A DNA stretch of 64,000 nt from the NCBI GenBank assembly GCA_023229135.1, contig JALNZT010000001.1, forward strand, positions 62,001 through 126,000, given 5' to 3'. Source of the stretch: Bacteroidales bacterium (GTDB lineage Bacteria; Bacteroidota; Bacteroidia; Bacteroidales; F082). The stretch's first letter is position 1, and every line of letters begins with the position of its first letter. Under the pieces are notes generated by a model. It made no database searches and had not been told where the DNA came from. It saw only the letters and a program-made list of their open reading frames with translations. Shown piece by piece: positions 1 through 9,272 of the stretch. The position numbers and the translations under genes were made by a program.

Positions 1-681
1 TTCTGTCAGAACCGCAAAAATGACCTTGCTAAAAAACCTGTAATTCGAGCTGGCACACATATTGATTTAGAGTTAGAAAATCAAACCATGGCGACGCAAA
101 ACATACAAAATCACAACGATTTATTGGCTGCTTTAAAGCCAGCTGAAAAAAGTTATTTACTGCTTTATAAAGCTGGAAGTGAAGCAAGTGAATGCAGTTT
201 GGCTAACCTTAAAAAGGCTGCCGAAAAACTTTCTGGCGTAAATGTGCTGCTTGTTGATGTGGCTCAGGTGAAAGATATTCACGAGAATTACCAAGTGAAA
301 ACGGTGCCATCACTGCTGATTTTTGATGGTGAAAAATACAGCAATGTCATCAAAGGTTGCAACGATCCGCTGTATTATATCTCCCTTTTTGAAGAATCAC
401 TTTTTAGTACTTCTGCAAAAGAAGGAGAAGCACCTCAAAAGCGGGTAACGGTTTATTCTACACCAAGCTGCAGCTGGTGTAATACGCTTAAAGCTTATTT
501 TAAAACCCACAATATTCGCTTTACGGATATTGACGTGAGTAAAAATCAGCAGGCAGCAGCGCAAATGGTTCGCAAGAGTGGCCAGCAGGGCGTGCCGCAG
601 ACAGATATCAACGGCCAAATTATCGTGGGTTTTGACAAAGCCAAAATCAACAGTCTATTAGGAATTCAATCAAATAATTAA
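1..681 (+). CDS. Thioredoxin-like/glutaredoxin two-domain redox protein, 5' end possibly outside window
   Basis: The reading frame is open from the window edge. The first ATG in the window is at 88, giving 197 residues, but 29 in-frame codons precede it, so the true start may lie to the left. Residues 1-105 (from that ATG) resemble a thioredoxin fold but have no CxxC; the cis-proline region KTVPSLLIF is present. Residues 115-195 form a glutaredoxin/NrdH-like domain with active-site CSWC after YSTPS, and a GVPQTDINGQ stretch matching the cis-Pro loop. It probably acts as a cytosolic disulfide reductase or electron donor. The first domain may serve as a docking module since its catalytic cysteines are missing. 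GroES follows 17 bp downstream. The domain assignment is firm; substrate and true N-terminus are unknown. Confidence 0.75.
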   Translation, partial: FCQNRKNDLAKKPVIRAGTHIDLELENQTMATQNIQNHNDLLAALKPAEKSYLLLYKAGSEASECSLANLKKAAEKLSGVNVLLVDVAQVKDIHENYQVKTVPSLLIFDGEKYSNVIKGCNDPLYYISLFEESLFSTSAKEGEAPQKRVTVYSTPSCSWCNTLKAYFKTHNIRFTDIDVSKNQQAAAQMVRKSGQQGVPQTDINGQIIVGFDKAKINSLLGIQSNN

Positions 682-698
682 TATTAAATACACTAACG

Positions 699-986
699 AT
701 GAAAGAGTTACAAGCATTAAACGAGCAGGTTATTCTGGATATGACCGAAGAAAAAGGTGAACAACGCACAGCCACCGGACTAATTATTCCTGAAACGGCC
801 AAAGAAAAGCCGCAGACAGCTAAAGTTATGGCGATTGGAAATATTGAAAACCCAGCTATCACTATCGGTGATGTCGTGTTGTTTAAAAAATATTCAGGCA
901 CCGAAGTTGATTTTGAAGGCAAAAAATTATTGGTAATTCCTTATGCTGATCTGTTGGCAAAGGTGGTAGAAACCGAAGAAATTTAG
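699..986 (+). CDS. groES: Co-chaperonin GroES (Cpn10)
   Basis: This 95-residue protein has the Cpn10 layout: an N-terminal strand (LNEQVILDM), the mobile-loop region ATGLIIPETAKEKPQ, then IGDVVLFKKYSGTEVDFEGKK and a C-terminal LLAKVVE. GroES caps the GroEL ring during ATP-driven protein folding in the cytosol. The length equals the family norm. It is divergent, and no groEL follows: a terminator and an unrelated gene come next. It could be the sole GroES, encoded apart from groEL, or a second copy. The family call is certain; its place as the main copy is not. Confidence 0.9.
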   Translation: MKELQALNEQVILDMTEEKGEQRTATGLIIPETAKEKPQTAKVMAIGNIENPAITIGDVVLFKKYSGTEVDFEGKKLLVIPYADLLAKVVETEEI

Positions 987-1017
987 ACCCAGAATTATTT
1001 TGAATAATACTATTTAG

Positions 1018-1045
1018 GCCACTTAATTCTTTAGGTGGCTTTTTT
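1018..1045 (+). terminator. Intrinsic terminator after groES
   Basis: An 8-bp stem (GCCACTTA paired with TAGGTGGC, one G-U pair) with a 6-nt loop is followed by six T residues. It lies 32 bp after the groES stop and ends the redoxin-groES unit. Confidence 0.85.
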
Positions 1046-1091
1046 GTGATTGAGAATTGCCCTTAGCGTTCTTTAGTTTAATTGCTTTCGC

Positions 1092-1099
1092 TACTTTTG
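1092..1099 (+). promoter_or_regulatory. Promoter -7 box for the 1117 gene
   Basis: TACTTTTG matches the Bacteroidota sigma-ABfr -7 box TAnnTTTG and lies 18 bp before the ATG at 1117. No clean TTTG is seen 19 bp upstream, so only the -7 half is supported. Confidence 0.4.
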
Positions 1100-1116
1100 C
1101 GGAGATATCCAGTCTT

Positions 1117-3714
1117 ATGAAAAAAGTTTTTTTACCTTTAATATCTCTTCTTTTTATTGTATTTCAAGGATTTGCGCAGCAAGAGATCAGTTTAAATAAA
1201 AATCTTTTGTTAAGTGCCTCAAATTCTGGAGCTAAAGCTACACGTGGCAAGCAATGGGTTTATTATTCGATTGTAAATGAGGGAAATAACGGCAATTCAC
1301 CTAAAAAGGATATCAGCTGGAATTTGTCAGCGGCCTTGTCGCTAAATGCCACGCCTTATCAAACTACTTTGATAAATTTTGAGTTTGATCAAATTCGTTG
1401 CATGGATGAAGTGCTTTACCGTGGAATCGCTATTTCTGAGTTGATAAAACCGGATATTTTCATTGGTCAGTTTGAGCTTGTGGATACTGATGGTAAAGTA
1501 TGGCAGCGCCCTTTTGAGATTCAATTGACTGTAGATAAACCGATAAGTAAACAACTTAGCCATGTCGATTTAAAAGCTGGAAGTCAAAGCTTTAAACAAG
1601 CAGAGATCACCGATTTTGATTTTTCTGCAGAGGCGCAAAAACACATCGAGAAGGTAGTACATCAAATAAATACCTATTATGGTTCGCTAAACCTATTTGC
1701 GCAGCTCGAAAAATCTTTGCCGGAACAAACTGATGAAACTAATCCCGTGAGCCTGTTTCTGGCTTTTGACCTCATCCGAAAAGCTGTTCTATTAAGTGAT
1801 GGTGTTGACAGTCAGCAGTATAACTATTTTTCAGTTTCTCAAAAGGAAATTTTTCAAACTGCTTTGGAATCGCTAAAGCGAAAGCAAACCCGCTACGAAA
1901 CCTTACTCAATAGCTTTTTCAATACCCAAAATACTTTATCATTTAGCCCGGGCGAAATTGCTGACTTATATCTTCAAAAACTATTGGATTATAAGCAAAT
2001 AGCCACAACGGTTGATTTCCGAGACTACGAAGTTTTCTACAATATGTATGGCATTCAGGCTGACGCTAACCTTTTGGATAAAATTGATAAGTTTGAGATG
2101 TATTTCAATAATCTTGCGCTAAGCCGCGGTATTATTGAGGTTTTGCTCAAAGAGGTGAACGCATTGCTTTCAAAGGAAGATTACGCCAATGCTTATTTTT
2201 TGTCTGACCAACTTTTTGAAAGCGGATTAATTAACAATACAGACCACGAAAAGCAAGCGGTTGTTGAGCGTCTGTCGCTTGCAAGAGCCGGAGTGTTAGA
2301 GTCTTATTTTCAGATAAATAACAAAGCGCTTGAGGCAAATAATGAGAAAATGGCGGGCCTCTATTTTTCAAAATCGAAGGATTTTTTCAAAAAGGCTTTT
2401 AATAATATTCCCGACAATAACACCCGCCTTGTGGCTACCAATCTGATTGGAAATTATCAATTGAAAGCCAATGAATTATTGAAGCTTCAGCAAACGGATA
2501 AGGCTATTCAGTATTTGGAGCAAGCTTGGGAAGCGGCCTTTTTATATGATAATAAGTCCTTGCAAATTGCCTTGAAAGACAACTTGAATGCGGCGCATCA
2601 ACAAAAGTTTAATCAGTTGATTCGAGAGGTGGCGATATTAAGTGAGCGTAGAGAAGATAGCCAGGCCTTGCTCGAACTTGAAGAAGCCAACAGCTATTAC
2701 GAGCAGCATGCCGGTTTCATCAGTCAAACAGCTGATTTTGAACTGCTGAAACAAAGGCTTGGCGAGCCGATATTTTCTGACAAAATTCAATCAGGAATTT
2801 TGGCTGCAAAGCTTGGGAACACAGATGCTGCTTTAAGAAATCTGGCAGAGGCCAATCAACTTGAAAATAAATCTGATTATGCTTCAAATCACGAAGGCAG
2901 AATAAGCAATGAGCTGGCTAAGCCATTGATTATTGAGAAGATAAGAACTGCAAACAAACAGGTCTGGGCCAACAAGCTGGATGAAGCCTGGGGGATTTAT
3001 TACGAAGCCCAACAGATTTCAGAAGAGTTCAAGCTTCAGAATGATCCAGAGATAATGGATGTTTTCAGCAAGTTGGATGCGCGGATTATCGAGCGAATCT
3101 GTATGAACAACCAACAAACTTATGACGAGCTGATGTTGACTGCCGAGCGGGCGATACGTCTTGAAAAGATCAGTGATTTGCGGCGAGCATTGGAAGAGGC
3201 CAGAAAACTCGTAGATAAAAACCGGGGCTGTAATATTCAAACGGAAGCACTTATAAACTATGAAAAGCGGTTTGAAAGCTCTTTTGATTATTGGGAACGC
3301 TATCAGCATATGCTTGATATTATGTATGCTAAAGGTTTTGAGGCCGCTATACCTGCCTATTTGGAACTGGATCAACAGGCAGCTAATTATGATCTTTCCA
3401 GGCTTGGCAATCTCCATCAGGATATGCAAACTTTTTTGGGTGAACAGCAAAATCCAAAACTCACCGCGCTTGCGATAAATTATTTTATTAAAGCGCAAGA
3501 TTTTGATTCAGCTAAAAAATATTTCCAGCTGTTTATCTCTCAAAATCCTGATCCAAAAGTGTTTAAAGCTGAAATTGAAAACACGGCAAAAGTTTTTGCA
3601 GCATACGACAGTCAGAATGCCACCGGAAAATCTGCGGAAGCCTTATTGCAGGAATATGATTCGCAAATATTTGATTATAAAGACTTTATCAAAAATTACA
3701 AACGACAATTCTAA
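1117..3714 (+). CDS. Secreted helical-repeat protein of unknown function
   Basis: The ATG at 1117 is chosen over an upstream TTG (1057) because it begins a clear signal peptide: MKKVF, a hydrophobic core, then FAQ-Q cleavage. The 865-residue product has a short beta-rich region (mature residues 1-150) and then a long, almost wholly alpha-helical part with tyrosine- and alanine-rich helices of TPR style to the C-terminus. No catalytic motif is seen. It should be exported to the periplasm or outer membrane and may be a scaffold. It stands alone, behind a terminator and its own -7 box. I do not recognise a named family; TPR-like architecture is inferred from helix pattern only. Confidence 0.7.
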   Translation: MKKVFLPLISLLFIVFQGFAQQEISLNKNLLLSASNSGAKATRGKQWVYYSIVNEGNNGNSPKKDISWNLSAALSLNATPYQTTLINFEFDQIRCMDEVLYRGIAISELIKPDIFIGQFELVDTDGKVWQRPFEIQLTVDKPISKQLSHVDLKAGSQSFKQAEITDFDFSAEAQKHIEKVVHQINTYYGSLNLFAQLEKSLPEQTDETNPVSLFLAFDLIRKAVLLSDGVDSQQYNYFSVSQKEIFQTALESLKRKQTRYETLLNSFFNTQNTLSFSPGEIADLYLQKLLDYKQIATTVDFRDYEVFYNMYGIQADANLLDKIDKFEMYFNNLALSRGIIEVLLKEVNALLSKEDYANAYFLSDQLFESGLINNTDHEKQAVVERLSLARAGVLESYFQINNKALEANNEKMAGLYFSKSKDFFKKAFNNIPDNNTRLVATNLIGNYQLKANELLKLQQTDKAIQYLEQAWEAAFLYDNKSLQIALKDNLNAAHQQKFNQLIREVAILSERREDSQALLELEEANSYYEQHAGFISQTADFELLKQRLGEPIFSDKIQSGILAAKLGNTDAALRNLAEANQLENKSDYASNHEGRISNELAKPLIIEKIRTANKQVWANKLDEAWGIYYEAQQISEEFKLQNDPEIMDVFSKLDARIIERICMNNQQTYDELMLTAERAIRLEKISDLRRALEEARKLVDKNRGCNIQTEALINYEKRFESSFDYWERYQHMLDIMYAKGFEAAIPAYLELDQQAANYDLSRLGNLHQDMQTFLGEQQNPKLTALAINYFIKAQDFDSAKKYFQLFISQNPDPKVFKAEIENTAKVFAAYDSQNATGKSAEALLQEYDSQIFDYKDFIKNYKRQF

Positions 3715-3771
3715 GCTACGCACTAATAAGTTTCGATCAAAGGCAATGTGCCATAAACTGGATGCTCAGGC

Positions 3772-3799
3772 TTTGTCCTGCTGAAATTATGTATATTTG
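3772..3799 (+). promoter_or_regulatory. Putative promoter of pepE
   Basis: TATATTTG at 3792-3799 matches TAnnTTTG exactly. A TTTG at 3772-3775 lies 16 bp upstream, shorter than the usual spacing of about 19. The predicted start of transcription lies about 50 bp before the pepE ATG. Confidence 0.45.
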
Positions 3800-3854
3800 G
3801 TACGCCTTTAAATCGCTTTCAATAAGCCATTAATATAAATTTAACTTTTAGATT

Positions 3855-4586
3855 ATGAAACTTTTACTGATCAGTAATTCTACCAATGCCGGAGAAGCTT
3901 ATTTGGGCTGGCCCCAATCTTTTATCAGTGATTTTATGCACAAACATCAGGTTACCAAAGTGTTATTCGTGCCTTATGCCGGTGTCAATTTATCGTCTGA
4001 TGGCCTAAAAGCTTCTTATGACGCTTATGAAGCACGTGTGAAAGCTGTTTTTAGTAAACTGGGGTTCGAGCTGGAATCAATTCATCAAAAAGACAATCCT
4101 GTTGAAGCTGTCAAAAATGCGGAATGTATTGCTGTTGGTGGTGGAAACACCTTTCATTTGGTGGCGCAGATGCAGAAAACCGGCATCATGGATGCCATCA
4201 GAAAACGTGCACTTGAAGGCATGCCGTATATGGGGTGGAGTGCCGGATCGAATGTGGCCTGCCCAAGTTTAAAGACCACCAACGATATGCCGATCTTCGA
4301 GCCGGAAAGTTTTAACTGCCTCAACCTGATCCCATTTCAGATCAATCCACATTATTTAGATGCTAACCCGGAAGGACATGGAGGCGAAACCCGTCAGCAA
4401 CGTATTGAAGAGTTTTTGGCTATCAATCCTGAGGTGACGGTTGTTGGCCTGCGCGAAGCTTCACTGCTCGAATACGATGGGAATAAACTCCTTTTGAAAG
4501 GCAGTCGTGATATGCGTTTGTTCAAAGCCGGCAAAGAACCCGAAGAAATTAAACAGGGAACCGATGTGAGTTTTTTGTTGAAGTAA
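3855..4586 (+). CDS. pepE: Dipeptidase E (peptidase family S51)
   Basis: This 243-residue cytosolic serine peptidase cleaves N-terminal Asp-Xaa dipeptides in its family. The N-terminus MKLLLISNSTNAGEAYL and the nucleophile motif GWSAGSN (Ser near residue 130) are diagnostic. AVGGGNTFHL, INPHYLDAN (catalytic His) and the GLREAS stretch complete the family pattern. Length is close to that of E. coli PepE (229). It ends before a repeat-rich convergent intergenic region. The call is certain at family level, very likely at function level. Confidence 0.93.
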   Translation: MKLLLISNSTNAGEAYLGWPQSFISDFMHKHQVTKVLFVPYAGVNLSSDGLKASYDAYEARVKAVFSKLGFELESIHQKDNPVEAVKNAECIAVGGGNTFHLVAQMQKTGIMDAIRKRALEGMPYMGWSAGSNVACPSLKTTNDMPIFEPESFNCLNLIPFQINPHYLDANPEGHGGETRQQRIEEFLAINPEVTVVGLREASLLEYDGNKLLLKGSRDMRLFKAGKEPEEIKQGTDVSFLLK

Positions 4587-4594
4587 TTAGCTTT

Positions 4595-4735
4595 GAAAGT
4601 CAGGGTGCGACGATAAGTCGACTTCAAACAGTCGTCCCCTGGCTTCAACCTAAGTTCCAGTCAAGGTGCGACTATTTTAACGGGTTCGTATTAGTCGCGC
4701 CCTAACTTTCATAACATTATCGCGCCCTGACTTTC
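4595..4735. repeat. REP-like cluster of four inverted/direct copies
   Basis: Four copies of a 16-nt unit occur in a 157-bp gap between convergent genes. Plus-orientation copies are at 4595-4610 (GAAAGTCAGGGTGCGA) and 4659-4674 (AGTCAAGGTGCGACTA). Minus-orientation copies are at 4692-4707 and 4720-4735. The outermost pair is complementary over 16 nt with one G-T pair. The inner pair is also complementary. Transcripts from either side would fold into long hairpins, so it may serve as a bidirectional terminator or be a REP/MITE-type element. Confidence 0.7.
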
Positions 4736-4743
4736 CAGTGATT

Positions 4744-7700
4744 TTAATTCTGCTCCGTTATCAGCTCCAGAAGCTCCTCTGAGGATATTTTGGCTGACTG
4801 GTCGGTGCCGTGGAGCAGCTTGTCGGCTAAGTCGCGTTTTTCGTGGTGCATTTTCACTATTTTCTCTTCAATGGTGTTTTCGGCTATGATACGGTAGATG
4901 GTCACCGGCCTAGTTTGGCCGATGCGATGTGCCCTGTCTGATGCCTGGTCTTCAACCGCAGGGTTCCACCATGGATCCATGTGTATCACATAGTCAGCAG
5001 CGGTAAGGTTGAGGCCTACACCACCAGCTTTTAAACTGATTAAGAACAGATCGCTCTTACCGTTTTGAAAATTATCAATAGCTTTTTCTCGGTTTTTTAA
5101 AGGCGTGCTACCATCCAAATACTGGTAAGAAATTCCTTTTTTATCCAGCATGGTGCGTATCAGGCTCAAATGTTTGGTAAACTGCGAAAAAACCAAAGCT
5201 TTGTGGTTGGCATCAAGCAAATCATCTACTAAAGTTTCTAAGGCTTCCAATTTTGAGCTTGGGATATTACTGTCAGGAACAAGTAATTGTGGATGACAAC
5301 TCATCTGCCTTAGCTTGGTTATTTCGGCTAGTATCTGAAGGTGTTTGGCACCACTCTGAACCGTACTGCTTGCTATTTGGGCTATCGCTTCTTGTCGCAG
5401 CACTTCGTACATGGCACGTTCCTGTTCCGAAAGCTGCACCTGAAGGGTTACCTCTGTTTTGTCGGGCAGATCATCCAGCACCTCGTTTTTATTGCGACGC
5501 AATATAAACGGTGAAATATACCTATTCAGCTCTTTGCGACTTTGATTGATTTGGGAAGCATCTCCGTTATTAACAAACTTTTTGGCAAACTGTTCCTTGC
5601 TACCCAGCATGCCGGGATTAATAAACTGGAAAAGATTCCACAATTCGCCCAAATGGTTTTGTATAGGCGTTCCGGTAGTTATCAGCTTGAATTTTGCGTT
5701 TAATTTCATCACGGCTTTGCTACGGACACTCTTGGCATTTTTTATGGCCTGAGCCTCGTCCAACACTACAATGTTCCAATCTTGCTTTTCGAGCAAGTCG
5801 GGATTCGACTGCACAATGCCGTAACTGACCACCAAAACATCATGCTGGCCTAACTTTAATAGAGCTTCTTCGCGGTTGTGAAACTTTAACTCCATGGGAT
5901 TTAGGGTGGGGGCAAAGCGGTTCAGCTCTTTAATCCAATTGTTACAAACCGAAGCGGGGGCAAGCACAAGGCTGGGGCCGTTTTTAGCATACTTTAGCAT
6001 TATGCTCATGCCTTGAATGGTTTTTCCCAAACCCATGTCATCGGCGAGGCAAGCTCCTACGCCCCAATGATGTAAGCGATCGAGCCACAAGACGCCTTCC
6101 TTTTGATAAGGACGCAATTCTGCTTTTAAATTATTGGGCAAGCTGGGGGTATATGATTTCAAGCACTCCAGGTTTTTAAGATGTTGTTTCCACGATTTAT
6201 CGGTTATTACATTTTCGATCCCTTCTAAAAACTTTTCGATACTACCCGATCCCAATGGGTGCGCCAATAAATTTTTCCCCTTTTGATGGGTAATGCCGTT
6301 TAATGCTGCCAGCCTTTTTTGAAGATCGCTACGGATGCTCAAATAGGTTTTATCGTCTAACTGGATATACTTTAGTATTCCACCTTTCGACAGGTCGAGC
6401 AATTGTTGAATGCTGAGCTTCAAATCTTTATCTATGACGATTTCGCCATCTATGGCAAACCAATCTTGTGATTTCTTTACACCAATACGAAAGTCGGAAT
6501 GCGATATTACCTTTGCCACACGCAAACGCTCGCCCTTTGGCCATATCATTTTCACTTCAGGTGCATGCTCTTTTACGTCGGCTAAAAAACCCAAGATATC
6601 CTCCTCATTATCTAGGAATAATTGTGCGGAGTTACTTTTCATTTCTTGCAGCCATTCGATACGTTCTGCCAGATCGAGCAAAATATCTTTTTCGAGCTTG
6701 CGGTCGCGCACAATATTAAAGTTCTGTCCCTGAGCATTTTTCACCGGCACTTCTGCCGAACCTAAGCCCGGCACAAAGCGTGCATCTTCGTCCTTAAGTA
6801 CTTCGATCAATAACTGAATATGCAGCTGATCATTGACCGGGGTGAGTTGGAAAACAGGAATATTAGCACTCTTTTTCTTCTTCCCTGTGTTTTGAGCCAG
6901 GTTGCCCAACACGGGCATTACCTCGCCCAAGCGATCTATTACGGGTTTTGCTTTTTCCATCCCACTTTCGGGTATCGCTATTTCGCTAAGCTTGTTTTCC
7001 GACAATATATTAAAAATCTTCAGGGCTTTATCCGACCAATGTATATAGATATAACTGGTTGGTGTTTCCATTATTACCCTTTCGTCGGGTGATTTTGGAT
7101 GTAGCTTTATACTTGCTCCTTTTTTATCTTTATCTATTTGTATATGAGCTTCTTGAATCCGTATAGTCAGTGGCAAATGCGGTTCTACAAGGGTGTAAAC
7201 CTCTGGGTGGACAGCGAGATTTTGTAATAATTTAAACCAATCTTTTATATACGGTTCATTATAATAATCGTGTTTTTGAATACACGAAAGGACATCCCTG
7301 TCTTGTTTTGTGGCAAAATCAGGGTTAGCACTGATCATACGCGTTAAAGAACGTTCTTTTCCTTTCGACCAACCACTTTTTTTATTTGTTTGTTCCAGGC
7401 AATATAGTCTACCTGCCTCTAAAGGGTCAACCAGCCAAATCAAACGTTTTTCCGGTGTTTTACCGGCAACTTTGCTGTCGTTTTTTTTTGATATTTCATC
7501 AGCAAGGATCGTCAGTACTTCTTCCCAAACCTCATCGGGTTTGTAAAGTTCTGCCAGCGGAATCATATCAAATTTATTGCGTAATTCGTTTAGTCTTTTT
7601 TCTTGCTCCCTGACAAATTCTCTTGAGGGCTTCAAGCCGGCTGCTCTATATTCAAACTCTTCCTTTTCATTGACATCATTAGGAAATTCAGTATTTTTAA

Positions 7701-8832
7701 GGGGACGATCAAACCACTTTAGCACGGCTGTTAAAAAATACTGATGAAAATCCTTTTCATAGTAAAATGTAATTTCACCTGCAGTGGTTGTTTCCTTACC
7801 TAATTTGTGATTAATAAACAACAGTATAATTTGACCAAAGGATATAAATGGATTGGATACGTCAGCTTCTTTTGGTAAGTGTTTGAGCGAATTGCGGATA
7901 AATGTCGCCGCCGTTTTAAAGCTTTCTAAACCGCCGTAGGACAGCAGCATGATGGCATATAATATGCCAAAAACCCCGGGAAGTTCTTTTCTTCGGTGTC
8001 CTTCTTGTTCTTGAATTTCGGTAAGGAAAGCGGCAGCTTGCAGCACTGCTTCTTCAGTTTTGCCTTTCAAAAGTTTGCTAAAAAACAGGCTGTTTTCAGA
8101 GATTTTCAAAGCCTTAGTTATCTCCAAAACTTCATTTACAGGAAGAATAAGGTGAGCGCAGGACGCATACACGTATTTAGAGTATATATCAACTTTTACT
8201 GTATTGTTGAGATAAATGGGCTTTAGCTGTTCAAAATCTTCATAATGCAGTGAAAATGGAAGGGTGTTTAGTAATAAATCTCTTCTAAGTTTATGAAAAC
8301 CGGAAAGGAAAGGAATAATAGCAGTCATGTCCTTGATGCGCACTAAAGCTGACCTAATTGAATACTCAGCACTATGCCAGGTGTAAGATTTTGAAACGCT
8401 TATTAATTCATCAAGTTTTGCAAAATCACGGGTTAAAATGGCTAAATGAATTGGGATTGCCTTGCGATGAAAAGAATAGGTACCTTCAAAGTATATAGAA
8501 ATGCCCTTTACAAGTGGTAGGTTTTCTTTAGCTAATGGCAAAATCTTTGCTGCCGCATCTATATCAACCCATAAACCTGAGTTAAATAAAACAAGCAGGT
8601 TTTTGGCTTGCAGTTGATCTATAGAACGGCTTATGCTGGGTCTTTTTATGGTTGAACAAGGCCAAACGGAAGCTAGAATACGCTCGAGATTATATTTTGT
8701 ATCAGTTATTGAGAATGGATAGCTGATTAAAGTCAAGGTTTTTAACACGATGGCTTCAATGCGGTCTAATTCAATTCCAAGGATAGTATTTGGAAGTTCT
8801 GAAAATTCTTCTTCTTCAAATAAAGTACTCAT
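4744..8832 (-). CDS. SNF2/Swi2-family DNA-dependent ATPase (helicase)
   Basis: The 1362-residue protein has a complete C-terminal SNF2 ATPase. Walker A is LADDMGLGKT at about residue 930, DEAQ (motif II) is near 1025, then TGTPIQN, and motif VI QASDRAHRIGQ is near 1300. Residues 1-870 are a long, poorly conserved N-terminal part of mixed helices with no motif I can name. Bacterial Snf2 proteins translocate on double-stranded DNA and remodel protein-DNA complexes such as stalled RNA polymerase. The gene stands alone, and no restriction or methylase partner is adjacent, so it does not look like a DISARM-type defence locus. The ATPase call is certain; the target is unknown. Confidence 0.9.
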   Translation of the reverse strand: MSTLFEEEEFSELPNTILGIELDRIEAIVLKTLTLISYPFSITDTKYNLERILASVWPCSTIKRPSISRSIDQLQAKNLLVLFNSGLWVDIDAAAKILPLAKENLPLVKGISIYFEGTYSFHRKAIPIHLAILTRDFAKLDELISVSKSYTWHSAEYSIRSALVRIKDMTAIIPFLSGFHKLRRDLLLNTLPFSLHYEDFEQLKPIYLNNTVKVDIYSKYVYASCAHLILPVNEVLEITKALKISENSLFFSKLLKGKTEEAVLQAAAFLTEIQEQEGHRRKELPGVFGILYAIMLLSYGGLESFKTAATFIRNSLKHLPKEADVSNPFISFGQIILLFINHKLGKETTTAGEITFYYEKDFHQYFLTAVLKWFDRPLKNTEFPNDVNEKEEFEYRAAGLKPSREFVREQEKRLNELRNKFDMIPLAELYKPDEVWEEVLTILADEISKKNDSKVAGKTPEKRLIWLVDPLEAGRLYCLEQTNKKSGWSKGKERSLTRMISANPDFATKQDRDVLSCIQKHDYYNEPYIKDWFKLLQNLAVHPEVYTLVEPHLPLTIRIQEAHIQIDKDKKGASIKLHPKSPDERVIMETPTSYIYIHWSDKALKIFNILSENKLSEIAIPESGMEKAKPVIDRLGEVMPVLGNLAQNTGKKKKSANIPVFQLTPVNDQLHIQLLIEVLKDEDARFVPGLGSAEVPVKNAQGQNFNIVRDRKLEKDILLDLAERIEWLQEMKSNSAQLFLDNEEDILGFLADVKEHAPEVKMIWPKGERLRVAKVISHSDFRIGVKKSQDWFAIDGEIVIDKDLKLSIQQLLDLSKGGILKYIQLDDKTYLSIRSDLQKRLAALNGITHQKGKNLLAHPLGSGSIEKFLEGIENVITDKSWKQHLKNLECLKSYTPSLPNNLKAELRPYQKEGVLWLDRLHHWGVGACLADDMGLGKTIQGMSIMLKYAKNGPSLVLAPASVCNNWIKELNRFAPTLNPMELKFHNREEALLKLGQHDVLVVSYGIVQSNPDLLEKQDWNIVVLDEAQAIKNAKSVRSKAVMKLNAKFKLITTGTPIQNHLGELWNLFQFINPGMLGSKEQFAKKFVNNGDASQINQSRKELNRYISPFILRRNKNEVLDDLPDKTEVTLQVQLSEQERAMYEVLRQEAIAQIASSTVQSGAKHLQILAEITKLRQMSCHPQLLVPDSNIPSSKLEALETLVDDLLDANHKALVFSQFTKHLSLIRTMLDKKGISYQYLDGSTPLKNREKAIDNFQNGKSDLFLISLKAGGVGLNLTAADYVIHMDPWWNPAVEDQASDRAHRIGQTRPVTIYRIIAENTIEEKIVKMHHEKRDLADKLLHGTDQSAKISSEELLELITEQN

Positions 8833-9031
8833 ATTATTTTTTCAAAAACACCTAATTTTCTCAACCCGATTTAATTCAAATTTACTTTGTAAAGATGTTT
8901 TTAAAAGGCAGTCTCCTGCTTAAAAAATTAGTGGTTTTTTTCTCATTGCCGGCTTTTGTTTCAATCAACAAAAAGACGACTTTCAAAAATCGCTTTAAGC
9001 CGTTTTAATTCCCTTAAAATAAACCTTATAT

Positions 9032-9062
9032 AAATAAAGCATTCATTATGAATGCTTTATTT
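9032..9062 (-). terminator. Hairpin terminator downstream of tRNA-Arg
   Basis: A perfect 15-bp inverted repeat (AAATAAAGCATTCAT paired with ATGAATGCTTTATTT) lies 9 bp beyond the 3' end of the minus-strand tRNA. The A/T outer stem allows termination in either direction. The remaining gap to 8833 holds nothing I recognise. Confidence 0.75.
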
Positions 9063-9071
9063 GTGTAATTG

Positions 9072-9145
9072 TGATCCCGGCGGGATTCGAACCCACGACC
9101 CGCAGCTTAGAAGGCTGCTGCTCTATCCAGCTGAGCTACGAGACC
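9072..9145 (-). tRNA. tRNA-Arg (anticodon UCU)
   Basis: The 74-nt cloverleaf on the minus strand starts GGTCTCG, pairing with CGGGATC at the 3' end. It has D-stem GCTC/GAGC, anticodon loop CTTCTAA giving UCU, and T-loop TTCGAAT. The discriminator is A and CCA is not encoded. It reads AGA arginine codons. A CCA-adding enzyme is encoded at 16.7 kb. Confidence 0.95.
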
Positions 9146-9202
9146 AAAGCTTTTGTTTAGCGGCTGCAAAAGTAGTAAATCTTGGGCTTGTAAAGACAAA
9201 AA

Positions 9203-9252
9203 ATCAAAAAAAAGACGGCCTCGGCAGAAATACTTTTTCTGACGAGGCCGTC
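9203..9252 (-). terminator. Intrinsic terminator of the RRM gene
   Basis: GACGGCCTCG pairs with CGAGGCCGTC (9214-9223 with 9243-9252); the stem continues after one mismatch with CAGAAA/TTTCTG. On the minus strand it is followed by a run of T residues. It lies just after the RRM stop codon. Confidence 0.9.
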
Positions 9253-9272
9253 TAATATCTATTGTGTTAGAT

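Noticed and set aside
4744..8832. SNF2 gene as part of a DISARM-like defence locus
   Set aside because: No methylase, DUF1998 or phospholipase-D gene is adjacent; it is flanked by pepE and a tRNA.
9052..9255. Open frame reading ...GGIRTHDPQLRRLLLYPAELRDQ
   Set aside because: It is the tRNA-Arg gene read as protein; a well-known artefact.
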